In this document: positions 49,326-57,509 of the stretch, in pieces
Layout of the letters: every line of letters starts with the position of its first letter
Position numbering within the stretch: the first letter of the stretch is position 1
NCBI RefSeq assembly: GCF_000250675.2
Contig: NC_018681.1
Location: 682,001 to 746,000, forward strand
From: Nocardia brasiliensis ATCC 700358
GTDB lineage: Bacteria; Actinomycetota; Actinomycetes; Mycobacteriales; Mycobacteriaceae
Length of the DNA stretch: 64,000 nt
Reading direction: 5' to 3'
Program-made: the position numbers and the translations under genes
The notes under the pieces: model-generated
What the model saw: the letters and a program-made list of their open reading frames with translations, nothing else
What the model was told of the DNA's origin: nothing
Databases searched by the model: none

Positions 49326-51299
49326 ATGGCTCGACCGCCTGTCGACCCGCGCCTGTGGCGGTACGCGCGCTCGGCCCGCCGCTACCTGGTGCTGAGTGTG
49401 CTGCTGTCACTGGTGATCACCGGATCGATCGTCGTCGCGGCGGTCCTGCTCGCCCGGGTGCTGGCCGGGGTCGTCACCGCACCCGGCCAGCGCACGCTCG
49501 GCGCGTGGAGCACCGAAATACTGGTGCTCGCAGTCGTTCTCGGCGTGCGAGTGCTCGCCATCTGGTGGCAGTCGCGGCTCGGGCACCGGGCCGGAGCCGG
49601 CGTGGTCGCGGAGCTGGAAACCGCGGTGCTGACCGCCGGTGCGCAGCTGCCGCCACGTGAACTCGAAACCCGCAGAACAGAACTCGCGGTCGTCGTCGGC
49701 ACCGGGTTGTCCGGGCTGCGCGGCTACCTCACCGGCTACCTGCCCGCGCTGCTGCTCGCCGTGCTGGTACCGCCGATCGTGTTGGCCGTCATCGCGATAC
49801 ACGATCCGATCTCGGGTCTGATCGTGATCGTCACCTTGCCGCTCATCCCGATCTTCATGATCCTCATCGGACTGCTCACCCAAGGCCGGGCCGAGGCGAC
49901 ACTCGCCGCGACCACCCGGCTGTCCGATCAGCTGCTCGACCTGTTCGCCGGGATGCCGACGTTGCGCGCGTTGGGACGGGAAACCGGTGGGGCATCGGCT
50001 GATCGGATCAGTGATGGCTCGAGGCGAATGGGTGGCGGGCGTGGAGTCCGCTCTGGCGCAACCGAAGCGGATGCGCCGGATTCCATCGAGTTGCGCCGGA
50101 CCACCATGGTGCCCAGGGTGCGCGAGCTGGGCGATGCGCTGCGGCAGCGGACGATGCGGGCACTCCGCATCGCCTTCCTCTCCTCCATGGTGCTGGAAAT
50201 GCTCGCGACACTCAGCGTCGCTCTGATCGCCGTCTCCATCGGCCTACGCCTGGTCTTCGGCGAAATGAGTCTGTACGCGGGCCTGGTCGCGCTGATCCTC
50301 GCCCCCGAGGTCTACCTCCCGCTCCGCATGGTCGGCGAACGATTCCACGCCGCCCAAGACGGGATGGCCGCCGCCGACCGCGCCTTCGCGATCCTCGAAT
50401 CGGAGTGCGGCGCAAGTGATTCGGCGCAGGCAAGTGACTCTTCGGCGGTGGTCGACAAGCCCGGGACGTTTGCTGCGGTTGGTCAGCGGAGCGGGCCGAA
50501 TGCGGGTGGTGTCGAGGTTCGTGATGCTTCGAGCGGGCGTTCGGATGTGGACGAAGTCGGGCTGGCGGGTCAAAACAGCGGGCGGGTGACAGGGTTTGGC
50601 GGGGTGGTCGAGGTGCGGGGGTTGTCTGTGGGGGCGCGTGGGGGTTTCGCGCCCGAGGGGTTGTCTGCGGTGTGTCGGCCGGGGGAGGTGACGGTGCTCG
50701 CCGGGGCCAACGGGAGCGGGAAATCTACGGCGGTCCAGGCGATTCTGGGGTTGATCGAGCCTGATCGCGGGGCGGTGACGGTCGACGGGGTCGATGTGCG
50801 GGAACTGGATTCGGCCGCGTGGTGGGCGCGGGTGGCCTGGTTGCCGCAGCGGCCCGTGCTGGTGCCGGGCACACTCCGGGAGAACCTCGAGTTGTTCGGC
50901 GCGCAAGCGGAGAAGCCCGCGGCGCACGGGGCCGCACGGGTCGTGGACGATCTCGAAGCCGCCTGCGTCGCCACCGGTTTCGACGCAGTGCTGGACGAAC
51001 TGCCCGACCGCTGGGACACCGTGGTCGGCTTCGGCGGCGTCGGCCTCTCCCTCGGCCAACGCCAACGTCTCGCCCTCACTCGGGTTCTCGCCGCCGACCG
51101 CCCGATCCTGCTCCTCGACGAACCCACCGCCCACCTCGACACCGACAGCGAAGCCGCGGTCCTCACCGCACTACGCCAACGAGCCCGCGCCGGCACCACG
51201 GTCATCCTCATCGGCCACCGCCCCACCGTCCTGGCCGCCGCCGACCACGTCATCCCAGTCCGCGCCGCCACGAACGCCCTGACGGAGGTGCGGGGATGA
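49326..51299 (+). CDS. cydD: Cytochrome bd assembly ABC transporter, CydD
   Basis: A 657-residue transmembrane-ATPase half-transporter that with CydC exports thiols and is needed for bd oxidase assembly. Six helices occupy about residues 18-330; the NBD has Walker A GANGSGKST, signature LSLGQRQRLALTR, Walker B ILLLDEPTAHLD. It is longer than the usual 560-590 because of two low-complexity insertions: one in a cytosolic loop (about 50000-50090, SDGSRRMGGGRG...) and one linker of about 65 residues before the NBD (50407-50606) with lower-GC codons than its surroundings. Confidence 0.92.
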   Translation: MARPPVDPRLWRYARSARRYLVLSVLLSLVITGSIVVAAVLLARVLAGVVTAPGQRTLGAWSTEILVLAVVLGVRVLAIWWQSRLGHRAGAGVVAELETAVLTAGAQLPPRELETRRTELAVVVGTGLSGLRGYLTGYLPALLLAVLVPPIVLAVIAIHDPISGLIVIVTLPLIPIFMILIGLLTQGRAEATLAATTRLSDQLLDLFAGMPTLRALGRETGGASADRISDGSRRMGGGRGVRSGATEADAPDSIELRRTTMVPRVRELGDALRQRTMRALRIAFLSSMVLEMLATLSVALIAVSIGLRLVFGEMSLYAGLVALILAPEVYLPLRMVGERFHAAQDGMAAADRAFAILESECGASDSAQASDSSAVVDKPGTFAAVGQRSGPNAGGVEVRDASSGRSDVDEVGLAGQNSGRVTGFGGVVEVRGLSVGARGGFAPEGLSAVCRPGEVTVLAGANGSGKSTAVQAILGLIEPDRGAVTVDGVDVRELDSAAWWARVAWLPQRPVLVPGTLRENLELFGAQAEKPAAHGAARVVDDLEAACVATGFDAVLDELPDRWDTVVGFGGVGLSLGQRQRLALTRVLAADRPILLLDEPTAHLDTDSEAAVLTALRQRARAGTTVILIGHRPTVLAAADHVIPVRAATNALTEVRG

Positions 51300-52990
51300 G
51301 CGGGGCGTTGGTGGGGGATTTGCGGCGGATGTGGGCGTTGCTGGGGTTGTCGCGGTGGCGTGTGGTGGTTGCGGTGGGGTGGGGAGTGCTGGCGCTCGGG
51401 AGCGGGCTCGGGTTGGCGGCGTTGGCGGCCTGGTTGATCGCGCGGGCATGGCAGATGCCGCCGGTGCTGGATTTGAGTATCGCGGTGGTCACCGTACGGG
51501 CGCTCGGCATTTCGCGGGGGCTGTGCCGGTACCTGGAACGGTTGGCGACGCACGATGTGGCGTTGCGGGCGATGACGACGGCTCGCACCACGGTGTATCG
51601 CACACTGGCGCGATCGGACTTCTGGTTGCATCGGCCGACGCGTTCGAAAGACTCGGCGGCGCAAGGAGGGAGCGCTACGGCGCTGCGGCGCGGTGATCTA
51701 CTCGTTCGAACGGGCAGCGATATCGATGATCTCGGCGCGGTCGTGGTACGGGTGTTCGTGCCCGTCGCGGTGGCCGTGGTGCTTTCGCTCGTGGCGATCG
51801 GACTGCTTGCCACCATCTCGGTGGCGGCCGCGGCCATTCTGGCTGGGGCGCTGGCACTTTCCGGTGTAGCGGCACCCTGGCTGTCGGCTCGGGCCGCACG
51901 TGACGCGGAACGCGCGGTGCGAGCAGACCGGGCCGAGTTCACTGCCCAGTCGTTGACCGTGCTCGATCACGCAGCCGAACTGCGAGTGGCGGGCCGCCTC
52001 GACGCCGCGCTCGCCGCCGCTGCCACAGCCTCGCGGCGCGCGGTCGCCGCGGAGGACAAGGCAGCGGCGCGCAGTGCCTGGTCGGCCGCGGCCACACCGC
52101 TCGCCATCGGCGCAAGTGTGCTGGGCGCCTTGCTGATCGGCATCACCCTCTACGGGCCCTCCGGCGGCACCCCTGGCGCCATGACACCGATGGCGCTCAC
52201 CATCCTGGTCCTCCTCCCACTGTCGGCATTCGAAGCCGTCGGCCCACTCCCCGCCGCGGCCCAATCCCTCACCACCGCCCGCGCCGCCCTGCACCGCCTG
52301 ACCCAACTCGACGAAATGCAGGTCCACCGTCAAGGTTCCGCCGCTCGTTGTGACTCGTCGGATAGTGCGTCGGCGCAGGTGGTTTCGGAGGTTCCGGTGG
52401 GGCGTCGGGTTGCGGTGGTGGGGCCCAGCGGATCTGGGAAGACGACGTTGCTCATGCGGTGGGCCGGGTTGTTCGAAACTCCGCGTCCCGGGGTCACGTT
52501 CTTTGCGGAGGACGCGCATCTGTTCGGTACTTCGGTGTTGGAGAATCTGCGGGTCGGATGCGGTGATCTCAGTGTGTCCGACGCCGAGAAAGCTTTGCGC
52601 ACAGTGGGTCTCGGTGAATGGCTGGACGGGCTGGCGGACGGTGTGCACACGGATCTCATCGGCGGTGCGGCTGCGGTGTCCGGTGGGCAGCGTCGTCGAA
52701 TTCTGCTCGCCCGGGCACTCGTGTCGCCGGCGCGGGTGCTGCTGCTCGACGAACCCACCGAGCACCTGGAGGCCGACGCTGGGGCACAGTTGCTGCGCGA
52801 CCTGCTGGACGCCGAGAGCGGGCTGGTGGAACCCGACCGAATTGTGGTCGTCGTCACACATCAGCTCCCGGCGGGCCACCGCGCCGACGTGATCGTCCGT
52901 GTAGACGCATCAGGCCAGGTGACGACGCATTTTCCGGACCAGGCGGGCACCGTTTCCGCCCACCGAGAAATTCCGTTGCCGACCCGCTGA
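51296..52990 (+). CDS. cydC: Cytochrome bd assembly ABC transporter, CydC
   Basis: A 564-residue partner of CydD. Six helices lie at about residues 20-300. The NBD carries Walker A GPSGSGKTT, signature VSGGQRRRILLARA and Walker B VLLLDEPTEHLE. Between the last helix and Walker A there are only about 40 residues with a Ser/Asp/Ala-rich stretch (CDSSDSASAQ), so the first beta strands and A-loop of a normal ABC domain seem reduced or missing. ATGA overlap with cydD. Last gene of cydABDC. Confidence 0.92.
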   Translation: MSGALVGDLRRMWALLGLSRWRVVVAVGWGVLALGSGLGLAALAAWLIARAWQMPPVLDLSIAVVTVRALGISRGLCRYLERLATHDVALRAMTTARTTVYRTLARSDFWLHRPTRSKDSAAQGGSATALRRGDLLVRTGSDIDDLGAVVVRVFVPVAVAVVLSLVAIGLLATISVAAAAILAGALALSGVAAPWLSARAARDAERAVRADRAEFTAQSLTVLDHAAELRVAGRLDAALAAAATASRRAVAAEDKAAARSAWSAAATPLAIGASVLGALLIGITLYGPSGGTPGAMTPMALTILVLLPLSAFEAVGPLPAAAQSLTTARAALHRLTQLDEMQVHRQGSAARCDSSDSASAQVVSEVPVGRRVAVVGPSGSGKTTLLMRWAGLFETPRPGVTFFAEDAHLFGTSVLENLRVGCGDLSVSDAEKALRTVGLGEWLDGLADGVHTDLIGGAAAVSGGQRRRILLARALVSPARVLLLDEPTEHLEADAGAQLLRDLLDAESGLVEPDRIVVVVTHQLPAGHRADVIVRVDASGQVTTHFPDQAGTVSAHREIPLPTR

Positions 52991-53037
52991 CTCCTCGCTA
53001 AATTCGTTCTTACACAAGGAAGGAGGTGGTTCGAAGA

Positions 53038-53076
53038 ATGTATGTTCATAGGACTCGTGAGGTGGCTGTCCGCTAG
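53038..53076 (+). other. 12-codon mini-ORF with perfect Shine-Dalgarno site
   Basis: AAGGAGGTG (53020-53028), a nine-base match to the 16S anti-SD, precedes ATG 53038, which opens MYVHRTREVAVR and stops at TAG. A second ATG at 53042 opens a 62-residue frame (MFIGLVRWLSAS...) in another frame. It lies 48 bases after cydC. No same-strand gene follows for 5 kb, so the usual leader-peptide role is not supported by context. Could be a real microprotein or a ribosome-binding decoy. Confidence 0.35.
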
Positions 53077-53138
53077 CGCCACCGCTGCAACGGTCTCCGT
53101 TCGCGCGAGCGCTGAGCGAATACCAGGCAGCCACCCGG

Positions 53139-53206
53139 CCCCCGAGCCCCCGGTCTTGTCCGATCGGGATCGCGCAGGTGTTTACACCCGCGATATGGCT
53201 CGGGGG
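53139..53206 (+). other. Nested hairpin structure after the mini-ORF
   Basis: Outer perfect 10-bp stem CCCCCGAGCC/GGCTCGGGGG (53139-53148 and 53197-53206). Inside is a hairpin ATCGCG-GGTG-TTTA-CACC-CGCGAT (53169-53194, two bases bulged). Stable folding is expected. Could be a terminator for cydABDC or part of a small RNA. Confidence 0.45.
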
Positions 53207-53267
53207 TCGTTCCTGTTTTGGGGTGGGTGATTGGTGGGCCTGCTGTCGCGGGCTTGCGGCTGCTGTG

Positions 53268-53395
53268 GTGTGTGCCAGTTGCGGCGAGCGGCGCGTCTGT
53301 GGCGCGAAGGTGCGGGCGGTGTGGTGTGTGCCAGTTGCGGTGTGTGCCACGCCTGCGGCGCGAGGGTCCGGGCGCGTCGTGTGTGCCAGTTGCGG
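53268..53395. repeat. Three 55-bp-spaced direct repeats
   Basis: GTGTGTGCCAGTTGCGG (or lacking its first base) occurs at 53268-53284, 53324-53340 and 53380-53395, interleaved with CACGCCTGCGGCGCG-like strings. Frames across it are Cys/Arg-rich (CASCGE) but broken between copies, so it is treated as noncoding. Confidence 0.75.
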
Positions 53396-53463
53396 GGAGC
53401 CCCACGCCTGCGGCGCGGGTGCTGCGGCAGGTTGGAAGCGGGAGGTCCGCGGAGGGTGGCAGA

Positions 53464-53930
53464 CGGCTACCGCGCTCTGTGACCGCTATCGCGTGCCGCT
53501 CGGCACCAGTTTCGGCGCGCCCTTCGCTTGCGGCGCGGGGCTGCGAGCAGTGTGGCGGGCCAGAAGCGGAGGTCCACAGAGGATGCGTACGGTTCACAGG
53601 GCTTGTGAGGGCTGTGAACCGTGTGGATGGTTTGTGAAGGCGGGGGCGCGTGCGCGACACGCTTGGGGTTGGGACTGCCCCGAGTTCGGTTGACTAGCGG
53701 AGTGTGGTGGTTCAGGCCGCCGGTGGTGTGGTGGGCCTGAAGCAGGTCGTGAAAGGTGCCTACGGCTACCGGTGCTGCGACCGCTGTCGCGTGCTGCTCG
53801 GCACCGGCTTCAGCACCCTCCGCTTGCGGCGCGGGTGCTGCGGTGGCGCGGCAGGTTTGAAGCGGAGGTCCACAGAGGGTCTGTACGGTTCACAGGGCTT
53901 CTGAGGGCTGTGAACCGTGTGGATGGTCTG
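53464..53930. repeat. Imperfect ~297-bp tandem duplication with two identical hairpins
   Basis: The block from ACGGCTACC (53464) to TGTGGATGGTTTGTGAA (53637) is repeated with changes from 53762 to 53935. Each copy ends with the same perfect 11-bp stem ACGGTTCACAG/CTGTGAACCGT around a 12-base loop (53589-53622 and 53885-53918). Stops and frame differences between copies argue against coding. Confidence 0.75.
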
Positions 53931-54065
53931 TGAAAGCGGGCCGCGTGCGCGACACGGTGACCCGCCGGTGGCGTGCTGGTCAGGTGATCACCAGGTAACT
54001 AGGGCGGCATCGTGCGGGAAGGGCCCGCCGCCGGTACCTGGTGAGCGGTTGTACAGGAGAACCGC

Positions 54066-54773
54066 TCAGCCGATGTAGCGCTGGAGGCGGGCGGAGAGGC
54101 GCGGTTCGAGCGGACCGTCGGCTACGACGCGCTCTTCGACGTAGGCGAGGTCGCCGCCTTCGACGATGCCGTAGAGGCGTTTGGCGCCGCCGACGACGAT
54201 GCCGGACTGGCTGCGGATGACCACGTCGGTGGCCAATTCCCAGGAGGACTGGGTGAGGGCTTCGCCGTAGAAGAGTTCGACGATGCCGGTGCTGTGGGTC
54301 AGCAGCAGTTCGATGACCTCGTCGTTGCCGTCGATGCCGACGCGCCAGAAACCGCTCTCGCGCAGGTCGGGGCCGCCGTAGCTGCCGTCGGCGTTGATCA
54401 CCCAGGAGCGGGAATCCCAGGCCAGGTAGTCGCCGCCGTCGTGGGAGACGATGATCTGCTGGCCGAAGCGGTAGTCGCCACGCTCGGGGTGGTTGCCTTC
54501 GCCCTCGCCACGCCACACGCCGACCATGGGCAGCAGGGCGAGCATGGAGGAACTCAGGTCGGGGCCGAGGCGCAGGTTCGCGGTGTCCTCGGGTAATGGC
54601 AGGTCGGGGAGACCGGGGATGTTGCGCGCACCGGTCGACTTGGCGCGCTCGGCAGCCTCGGACACGGCCGCGTCACCGCTGCGGCGGGGAGCCGGATCCG
54701 CCGAACCGTTGCCGTTCAGTTGTTCACTCGCTCGCTCGGCTGGACTGGAACCCTCGCTCGCGAGTTCACTCAT
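54066..54773 (-). CDS. Ferric nitrobindin-like protein (FABP/THAP4-like beta barrel)
   Basis: A 235-residue protein: about 70 polar N-terminal residues, then the ten-stranded nitrobindin barrel opening with the GVWRGEGEG signature (family GxWxGxG) and continuing with RFGQQIIVSHDGGDYLAWDSRSWV. It matches Rv0813c. Family members bind haem and isomerise peroxynitrite or bind NO, using a proximal His close to the C-terminus. Here the C-terminal helix/strand reads EPRLSARLQRYIG and has no His, so haem binding may be lost, as described for the Rv0813c-like subgroup. Soluble, cytosolic. Confidence 0.85.
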   Translation of the reverse strand: MSELASEGSSPAERASEQLNGNGSADPAPRRSGDAAVSEAAERAKSTGARNIPGLPDLPLPEDTANLRLGPDLSSSMLALLPMVGVWRGEGEGNHPERGDYRFGQQIIVSHDGGDYLAWDSRSWVINADGSYGGPDLRESGFWRVGIDGNDEVIELLLTHSTGIVELFYGEALTQSSWELATDVVIRSQSGIVVGGAKRLYGIVEGGDLAYVEERVVADGPLEPRLSARLQRYIG

Positions 54774-54846
54774 GCCTGAGCCTCGCTGGCGCTCACCTCA
54801 GGCATGCGCGAGGCACGCTGTGACATGATTCGCTCGCTTCGCTCAC

Positions 54847-54942
54847 TCATGACTCGGTGAACAGCCGGTAGAAGACGTAGAGGCCGAACCATCCGATGAG
54901 GACGGCGACAGCCACCAGCAGAATCTCGAAGAAGAGGACCAC
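54847..54942 (-). CDS. 31-residue single-helix membrane peptide
   Basis: GTG 54942 opens MVLFFEILLVAVAVLIGWF, followed by GLYVFYRLFTES and a stop: one hydrophobic helix with a short basic/polar C-terminus. A TAGACT hexamer lies exactly six bases before the GTG, the leaderless arrangement seen at many neighbours. The overlapping ATG one base earlier gives a serine-rich frame and is rejected. It sits between the nitrobindin-like gene and sseC on the same strand. No family recognised. Confidence 0.6.
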   Translation of the reverse strand: MVLFFEILLVAVAVLIGWFGLYVFYRLFTES

Positions 54943-54948
54943 ATTTGG

Positions 54949-54954
54949 AGTCTA
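54949..54954 (-). promoter_or_regulatory. -10 hexamer, leaderless membrane-peptide promoter
   Basis: TAGACT on the minus strand, six bases before GTG 54942. Confidence 0.45.
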
Positions 54955-55043
54955 ACGACTCCCGCGGCCGCGTACACAAACGACCCCGGTGGTTCTCCTC
55001 ATAGTGAGGGGAAGCACCGGGGCCGTTTGCTGCGTACGGTTTC

Positions 55044-55349
55044 TTACTTGGCGACCGCGACGTCCACCGGGTGGATTCCGGCGCCGTCGGGGCGGATCTC
55101 CGCGGAGCCGTTGCCGGCCGAGGAGAGTGCCCGCACGGTCCACGCGCCGGGCGCCGCGAAGAAGCGGAAGTCGCCGGTGCCGGAGGCGACGACCTCGGCG
55201 GTGAAATCACCGTTGCCGTCGAGCAGGCGCACGAACGCGCCGCCCACCGGCTGGCCGTCGGTGCTCAGGACGCGGCCGGTGATGACCGTTTCCTTCTCCA
55301 CGTCGACACCGGCGGGGATGGCCTGACCCTGGGTAGGTGCTGCACACAT
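55044..55349 (-). CDS. sseC: DUF1416 protein SseC
   Basis: A 101-residue protein of the DUF1416/SseC family, always next to a thiosulfate sulfurtransferase in actinobacteria. It begins MCAAPTQGQAIPAGVDVEKE and has a beta-sandwich pattern (GRVLSTDGQPVGGAFVRLLD, GDFRFFAAPGAWTVRAL) like a carboxypeptidase-regulatory fold. The Cys at position 2 may be the sulfur carrier, which is speculation. GGAGCG lies six bases upstream. It is two bases after the sulfurtransferase stop, so cotranscribed. Confidence 0.92.
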   Translation of the reverse strand: MCAAPTQGQAIPAGVDVEKETVITGRVLSTDGQPVGGAFVRLLDGNGDFTAEVVASGTGDFRFFAAPGAWTVRALSSAGNGSAEIRPDGAGIHPVDVAVAK

Positions 55350-55351
55350 GA

Positions 55352-56185
55352 TTACGCTCCCAATTCGATCGGTGCACCGACGAGGGAGCCGTACTCGGTC
55401 CAGCTCCCGTCGTAGTTCTTGACATTGCTGTGGCCGAGCAGCTCCTGCAGCACGAACCAGGTGTGCGAGGAGCGCTCGCCGATGCGGCAGTAGGCGATGG
55501 TGTCCTTCTCGCCGTCGAGGCCGGCTTCCTTGTAGATCTCGGTGAGTTCGGCGTCGGACTTGAAGGTGCCGTCCTCGTTCGCGGCCTTGCTCCACGGCAC
55601 GTTGATGGCGCCGGGGATGTGGCCGGGACGCTGGCTCTGTTCCTGCGGCAGGTGCGCGGGGGCCAGGATCTTGCCGGAGAACTCGTCGGGCGAGCGGACG
55701 TCGACCAGGTTCTTGGTGCCGATGGCCGCGATGACCTCGTCCCGGAAGGCACGGATCGAGACGTCGGGGGCGGCGGCCTTGTACTGGGTGGCCGGACGGT
55801 TGACGCCGGCGGTGGACAGCGGGCGGCCGTCGAGCTCCCACTTCTTACGACCACCGTCGAGCAGCTTGACGTTGTTGTGGCCGTACAGCTTGAAGTACCA
55901 GTAGGCGTACGCGGCGAACCAGTTGTTGTTGCCGCCGTACAGGACTACCTCGTCGTCGTTCGAGATGCCGCGGGCCGAGAGCAGATCGGAGAACTGCTCC
56001 TGGTTCACGAAGTCACGACGAACCTGATCCTGCAGGTCCTTCTTCCAGTCGAGCCGGACAGCACCCTCGATGTGGCCACCGTCGTAGGCGGAGGTGTCCT
56101 CGTCGACCTCGACGAAGACGACGCCGGGGGCGTTGAGGTTCTCTTCGGCCCAGTCCACGGAGACCAGGACATCGGAGCGAGCCAT
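55352..56185 (-). CDS. cysA: Thiosulfate/3-mercaptopyruvate sulfurtransferase (rhodanese)
   Basis: A 277-residue double-rhodanese enzyme that moves sulfane sulfur from thiosulfate to thiol acceptors. The inactive N-terminal domain (DWAEENLNAPGVVFVEVDED) is followed by the active one with Cys233 in AYCRIGERSSH; CRIGERSS is the typical mycobacterial CysA2/CysA3 loop. Ortholog position equals Rv0815c. ATG 56185 has GAAAGGA six bases upstream; the frame upstream overlaps the DUF4395 tail and is not used. Confidence 0.95.
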   Translation of the reverse strand: MARSDVLVSVDWAEENLNAPGVVFVEVDEDTSAYDGGHIEGAVRLDWKKDLQDQVRRDFVNQEQFSDLLSARGISNDDEVVLYGGNNNWFAAYAYWYFKLYGHNNVKLLDGGRKKWELDGRPLSTAGVNRPATQYKAAAPDVSIRAFRDEVIAAIGTKNLVDVRSPDEFSGKILAPAHLPQEQSQRPGHIPGAINVPWSKAANEDGTFKSDAELTEIYKEAGLDGEKDTIAYCRIGERSSHTWFVLQELLGHSNVKNYDGSWTEYGSLVGAPIELGA

Positions 56186-56214
56186 GTTGTTCCTTTCAGA
56201 GATGACTTGCAGGG

Positions 56215-56733
56215 TCAGTTCGGTGCCGGGGACCCCGGACCACCGCCAGTTGGTGCAGCTATCCGGCGGAAACGGGCGACCAGCGGGTAGATCTGGCAAC
56301 CCAGGCAGATCCCGAACGCCGCGTTCAGGAACGCCGCGAACAGGGCGAAGCCGGCGAACACCGCGCCGACGATTGTGGAGCCGAGCGCGAAGCCCAGCAG
56401 GCTGACGGCCGCGAACACCAGGCCGAGCAGCTGCGCGAATTTCAGCGGCGGCACCGGCTCGGTTTCGGTGGTCGGGGCCCGGCGCGGCGCGACGAATTTC
56501 GCGTAGATGCGGCCGTACGGGTGCTTACGCGGGCCGTAGGCGGCGCCGATCGCGAAGACGACCGCCTGAACGGCGATCAGCACCGCGGCCGCGATGGGGG
56601 AGAAGATGGCGGCGATCAGTACCAGGGCCAGGACGGCGGTGGTGATCCAGGCGGCGAAACGCGGGCCGCGAACATCTACCTGTCCCTGCGGAATTGACTG
56701 ATTCTGCGAAGTATTACGAATTTCGGTGGACAT
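56215..56733 (-). CDS. DUF4395 membrane protein
   Basis: A 172-residue inner-membrane protein with about four helices in two pairs (residues 30-62 and 105-140) and the cysteine motif GICLGCQIYP near residue 146 typical of DUF4395. A basic loop with YGPRKHPYGRIYAKFV is conserved. Such proteins sit with sulfurtransferases and thioredoxins and may move sulfur or thiol equivalents; role inferred only from context. AGGAG lies nine bases before ATG. Upstream of cysA in the same leftward block. Confidence 0.85.
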   Translation of the reverse strand: MSTEIRNTSQNQSIPQGQVDVRGPRFAAWITTAVLALVLIAAIFSPIAAAVLIAVQAVVFAIGAAYGPRKHPYGRIYAKFVAPRRAPTTETEPVPPLKFAQLLGLVFAAVSLLGFALGSTIVGAVFAGFALFAAFLNAAFGICLGCQIYPLVARFRRIAAPTGGGPGSPAPN

Positions 56734-57032
56734 TGTGCGTACTCCTGCGCTGGATGCGACTGATGGCTGGAAATTGGCCAGTTCGCCGGGGGATCGAGAG
56801 ATCTCTCGCGCGGCGGACGAAGGTCGGCGTCAGGAAATCCGGAAAAGCCGACCGCTCAGCGGCACAGGCAGCAACAACCACCGAGGCGGCACAGATCAAC
56901 CGTGCGGCGTCGGGTGAGCATCAGCTCGTGGTTGGAAAGCACGAAAGCAGTTTACCCAATTGGGCGGGAGAATTGGACCCCGGGTTCGTCACAGGGATCC
57001 GGTGAACCTGTCAAGCCGCCTACACGGCCTGC

Positions 57033-57509
57033 TCAGGCGGCGACGGTGAGCGGCTCCAGTGCGGAGCGCAGATCGGTCACCTTCGGCACGCCGGAGATCC
57101 GAAAACGTTCGCGCCCTTCGGTATCGAAGACGAACGTGGTCGGCAGCGAGAGCACGTTGAGTTCCTTGGCGAGCACCGGCTCGGCGTCGATGTCGATCTC
57201 GATGTCCAGCGGCGGCTGCGGCGATTCGGCCAGTTGCCCGGTCACATCGGCGACCACCCGGCGCACCGCGGCGCAGGGCCCGCACCAGTCGGCGGAGAAA
57301 TGAAGCACGGCGGGGCCGGTACCGGTCACGCCGACGGACGCGAGCAGATCGGCACGCGCGGAGCCGGTCTCGAGGTCGGAGCGCTTGCGAGTCGCGAATG
57401 CGCGAGGCCGCGGATCGGCGGCGCGGACCTTGCCGTCGCGCCGGCGCAGCAGCAGGCCCACCGCCAAAGCGGCCAGCAACACCACTGCCAGAATTGTGAT
57501 TTCGATCAT
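57033..57509 (-). CDS. Membrane-anchored thioredoxin (ThiX-like)
   Basis: A 158-residue protein with one N-terminal helix (residues 1-21) and a thioredoxin domain carrying WCGPC (Cys76, Cys79) and the cis-Pro loop LSLPTTFVFD. Corresponds to Rv0816c by position. The anchor puts the domain at the membrane face; basic residues just after the helix (LRRRDGK) suggest the domain is cytosolic. ATGA overlap with the LmeA-like gene upstream, so the two are translationally coupled. Probably acts on the neighbouring DUF4395 or sulfurtransferase proteins. Confidence 0.9.
   Translation of the reverse strand: MIEITILAVVLLAALAVGLLLRRRDGKVRAADPRPRAFATRKRSDLETGSARADLLASVGVTGTGPAVLHFSADWCGPCAAVRRVVADVTGQLAESPQPPLDIEIDIDAEPVLAKELNVLSLPTTFVFDTEGRERFRISGVPKVTDLRSALEPLTVAA

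Noticed and set aside
53139..53206. Nested hairpin considered as a c-di-AMP or other known riboswitch
   Set aside because: I could not match the conserved core of any class and no same-strand gene follows.
53178..53693. Cys-rich 171-residue plus-strand frame (repeated CASCGE) resembling a zinc-ribbon protein
   Set aside because: The CxxC look comes from the 55-bp DNA repeat; the frame shifts between copies and lacks a credible start.
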